Assembly: GCA_003153075.1 (NCBI GenBank)
Contig: PMBW01000287.1
Span: 1-5,614, forward strand
DNA from: Dehalococcoidia bacterium
GTDB taxonomy: Bacteria > Chloroflexota > Dehalococcoidia > Dehalococcoidales > Fen-1064
Reading direction: 5' to 3'
Length of the DNA stretch: 5,614 nt
A program made the translations under genes and the position numbers. The notes beneath the pieces are model-generated. The model saw only the letters and a program-made list of their open reading frames with translations, had not been told where the DNA came from and did not search any database. Positions 5,051 through 5,614 of the stretch are shown here, one piece after another. How positions within the stretch are numbered: the stretch's first letter is position 1; each line of letters begins with the position of its first letter.

Positions 5051-5614
5051 TTAGCCTGCCTGCGGCCATAAATCCACCGCCACATCATCCAGTCCGAGCG
5101 AAAGCAATTTTGCCTTGCCCGGTTTGGTGGTGAAGCGGTCCCAATCCAGGGAACCCATTCCCCAGTAGGCCTGTGCCTCGATGTCAGCAGTTACCCCGGC
5201 CAGCGGCCCGGCAGTTTGCGGCGGGTTGCCGATCAGTCTGGGATTCACCGGCCACTTCAGTTCGCAGATCCCTTCGCGCAGATTGAACACGTGCCGCATA
5301 TTGACGACGCGTTCGCCGGTCTTCTGCATCTCGGCCCAGCTGTAATCCCAGCCGGTGACCGCCTTGAAAATCCCGCACAATAATTCCTCGTTTTCCGGCC
5401 AGCGTCCGAAGTGGCACAAACCGGTCACATTAAGGAAATGGGTATCAACAAAACTGTGCGGCCCGAAGAGGGTGGTATGGCGTCCCGGTGTAGCGTCCAT
5501 TAAATACCTGGCTGCCGGGCTGGCCAGCCTTCCAACGCCCAGCACTTTCGGGTCGTGCATAGCGACTTCCTGTCCCCCGATGTGGATTGCGAATTGCTCG
5601 GAGCCTTTGCCGAT
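5051..5614 (-). CDS. aor: Aldehyde:ferredoxin oxidoreductase, C-terminal part (5' end outside window)
   Basis: This is the last 187 residues of a tungsten/molybdopterin aldehyde:ferredoxin oxidoreductase; the frame is open to the window edge and stops at 5051-5053. Visible family marks, numbered from the edge, are GKGSE (2-6), GGQEVAMHDP (13-22), DATPGRHT (40-47), GLCHF (65-69), the RHVFNLREG segment and a C-terminal GLDDVAVDLW. By homology with the Pyrococcus furiosus enzyme, Cys67 should be the distal cysteine ligand of the [4Fe-4S] cluster; the other three ligands lie upstream of the window. Family proteins have about 600 residues, so roughly 400 are missing. The enzyme oxidises aldehydes to carboxylic acids in the cytoplasm with ferredoxin as acceptor, or works in reverse. 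A promoter lies directly after its stop, so it probably precedes the next operon rather than leading it. A shared pathway is possible but not shown. The substrate cannot be inferred. Confidence 0.9.
   Translation of the reverse strand: MGKGSEQFAIHIGGQEVAMHDPKVLGVGRLASPAARYLMDATPGRHTTLFGPHSFVDTHFLNVTGLCHFGRWPENEELLCGIFKAVTGWDYSWAEMQKTGERVVNMRHVFNLREGICELKWPVNPRLIGNPPQTAGPLAGVTADIEAQAYWGMGSLDWDRFTTKPGKAKLLSLGLDDVAVDLWPQAG

Noticed and set aside
4861..5133. 90-codon plus-strand open frame across the intergenic region
   Set aside because: It covers the promoter, palindrome and the end of the aldehyde oxidoreductase gene; the protein is low-complexity, unlike a family, with no convincing ribosome binding site.
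1..5614. tRNA, rRNA, CRISPR array or insertion sequence
   Set aside because: No regularly spaced repeats, transposase-like protein, terminal inverted repeats or RNA-gene signatures were seen; nearly all sequence is accounted for by metabolic genes.

Overview
The window is a tightly packed bacterial (or possibly archaeal) catabolic locus from a strict anaerobe. Every credible gene lies on the minus strand, so the natural reading order runs from 5614 down to 1. An aldehyde:ferredoxin oxidoreductase, a four-subunit-type 2-oxoacid:ferredoxin oxidoreductase and an Fe-S hydro-lyase of the aconitase/isopropylmalate isomerase family all point to ferredoxin-based anaerobic metabolism. The genes look moderately GC-balanced and the one real intergenic region is AT-rich. 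Strong GGAGGT-type ribosome binding sites, a TTG start and a textbook sigma-70/sigma-A promoter would fit an anaerobic Firmicute, but the sequence does not fix the taxon.

Layout in transcription order: (1) 5614-5051, the C-terminal 187 residues of an aldehyde:ferredoxin oxidoreductase. (2) 5050-4789, the only gene-free stretch, with a near-consensus promoter (TTGACA, 17 bp, TATACT), a perfect 20-bp palindrome just after the predicted transcription start, and an AT-rich leader of about 220 nt. (3) 4788-3499, aconitase-superfamily large subunit, probably starting at a TTG. (4) 3485-2961, the matching small (swivel) subunit. (5) 2943-2047, an isocitrate lyase/PEP mutase-superfamily enzyme. (6) 2000-1449, 1458-1156 and 1175-1, the gamma, delta and alpha subunits of a 2-oxoacid:ferredoxin oxidoreductase. 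The gamma/delta and delta/alpha pairs overlap. Alpha runs off the window and the beta subunit is expected just beyond position 1.

Genes 3 to 6 look like one operon with a simple chemical logic: hydrate an unsaturated dicarboxylate (or isomerise a hydroxy-dicarboxylate), cleave the product by a retro-aldol reaction into a carboxylate and a 2-oxoacid, then oxidise the 2-oxoacid to an acyl-CoA while reducing ferredoxin. The closest known precedent is the end of nicotinate fermentation in Eubacterium barkeri: dimethylmaleate hydratase, then 2,3-dimethylmalate lyase, giving propionate and pyruvate. The small subunit lacks the family's Ser-Ser-Arg signature, the large subunit lacks the Ser of the Asp-Ser-His motif, and the lyase has Cys-Pro-Phe where the family has Cys-Gly-His. 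The substrate is therefore probably not isopropylmalate, aconitate or isocitrate, and the pathway may be undescribed. The pathway could also run in the biosynthetic direction; the sequence does not decide this.
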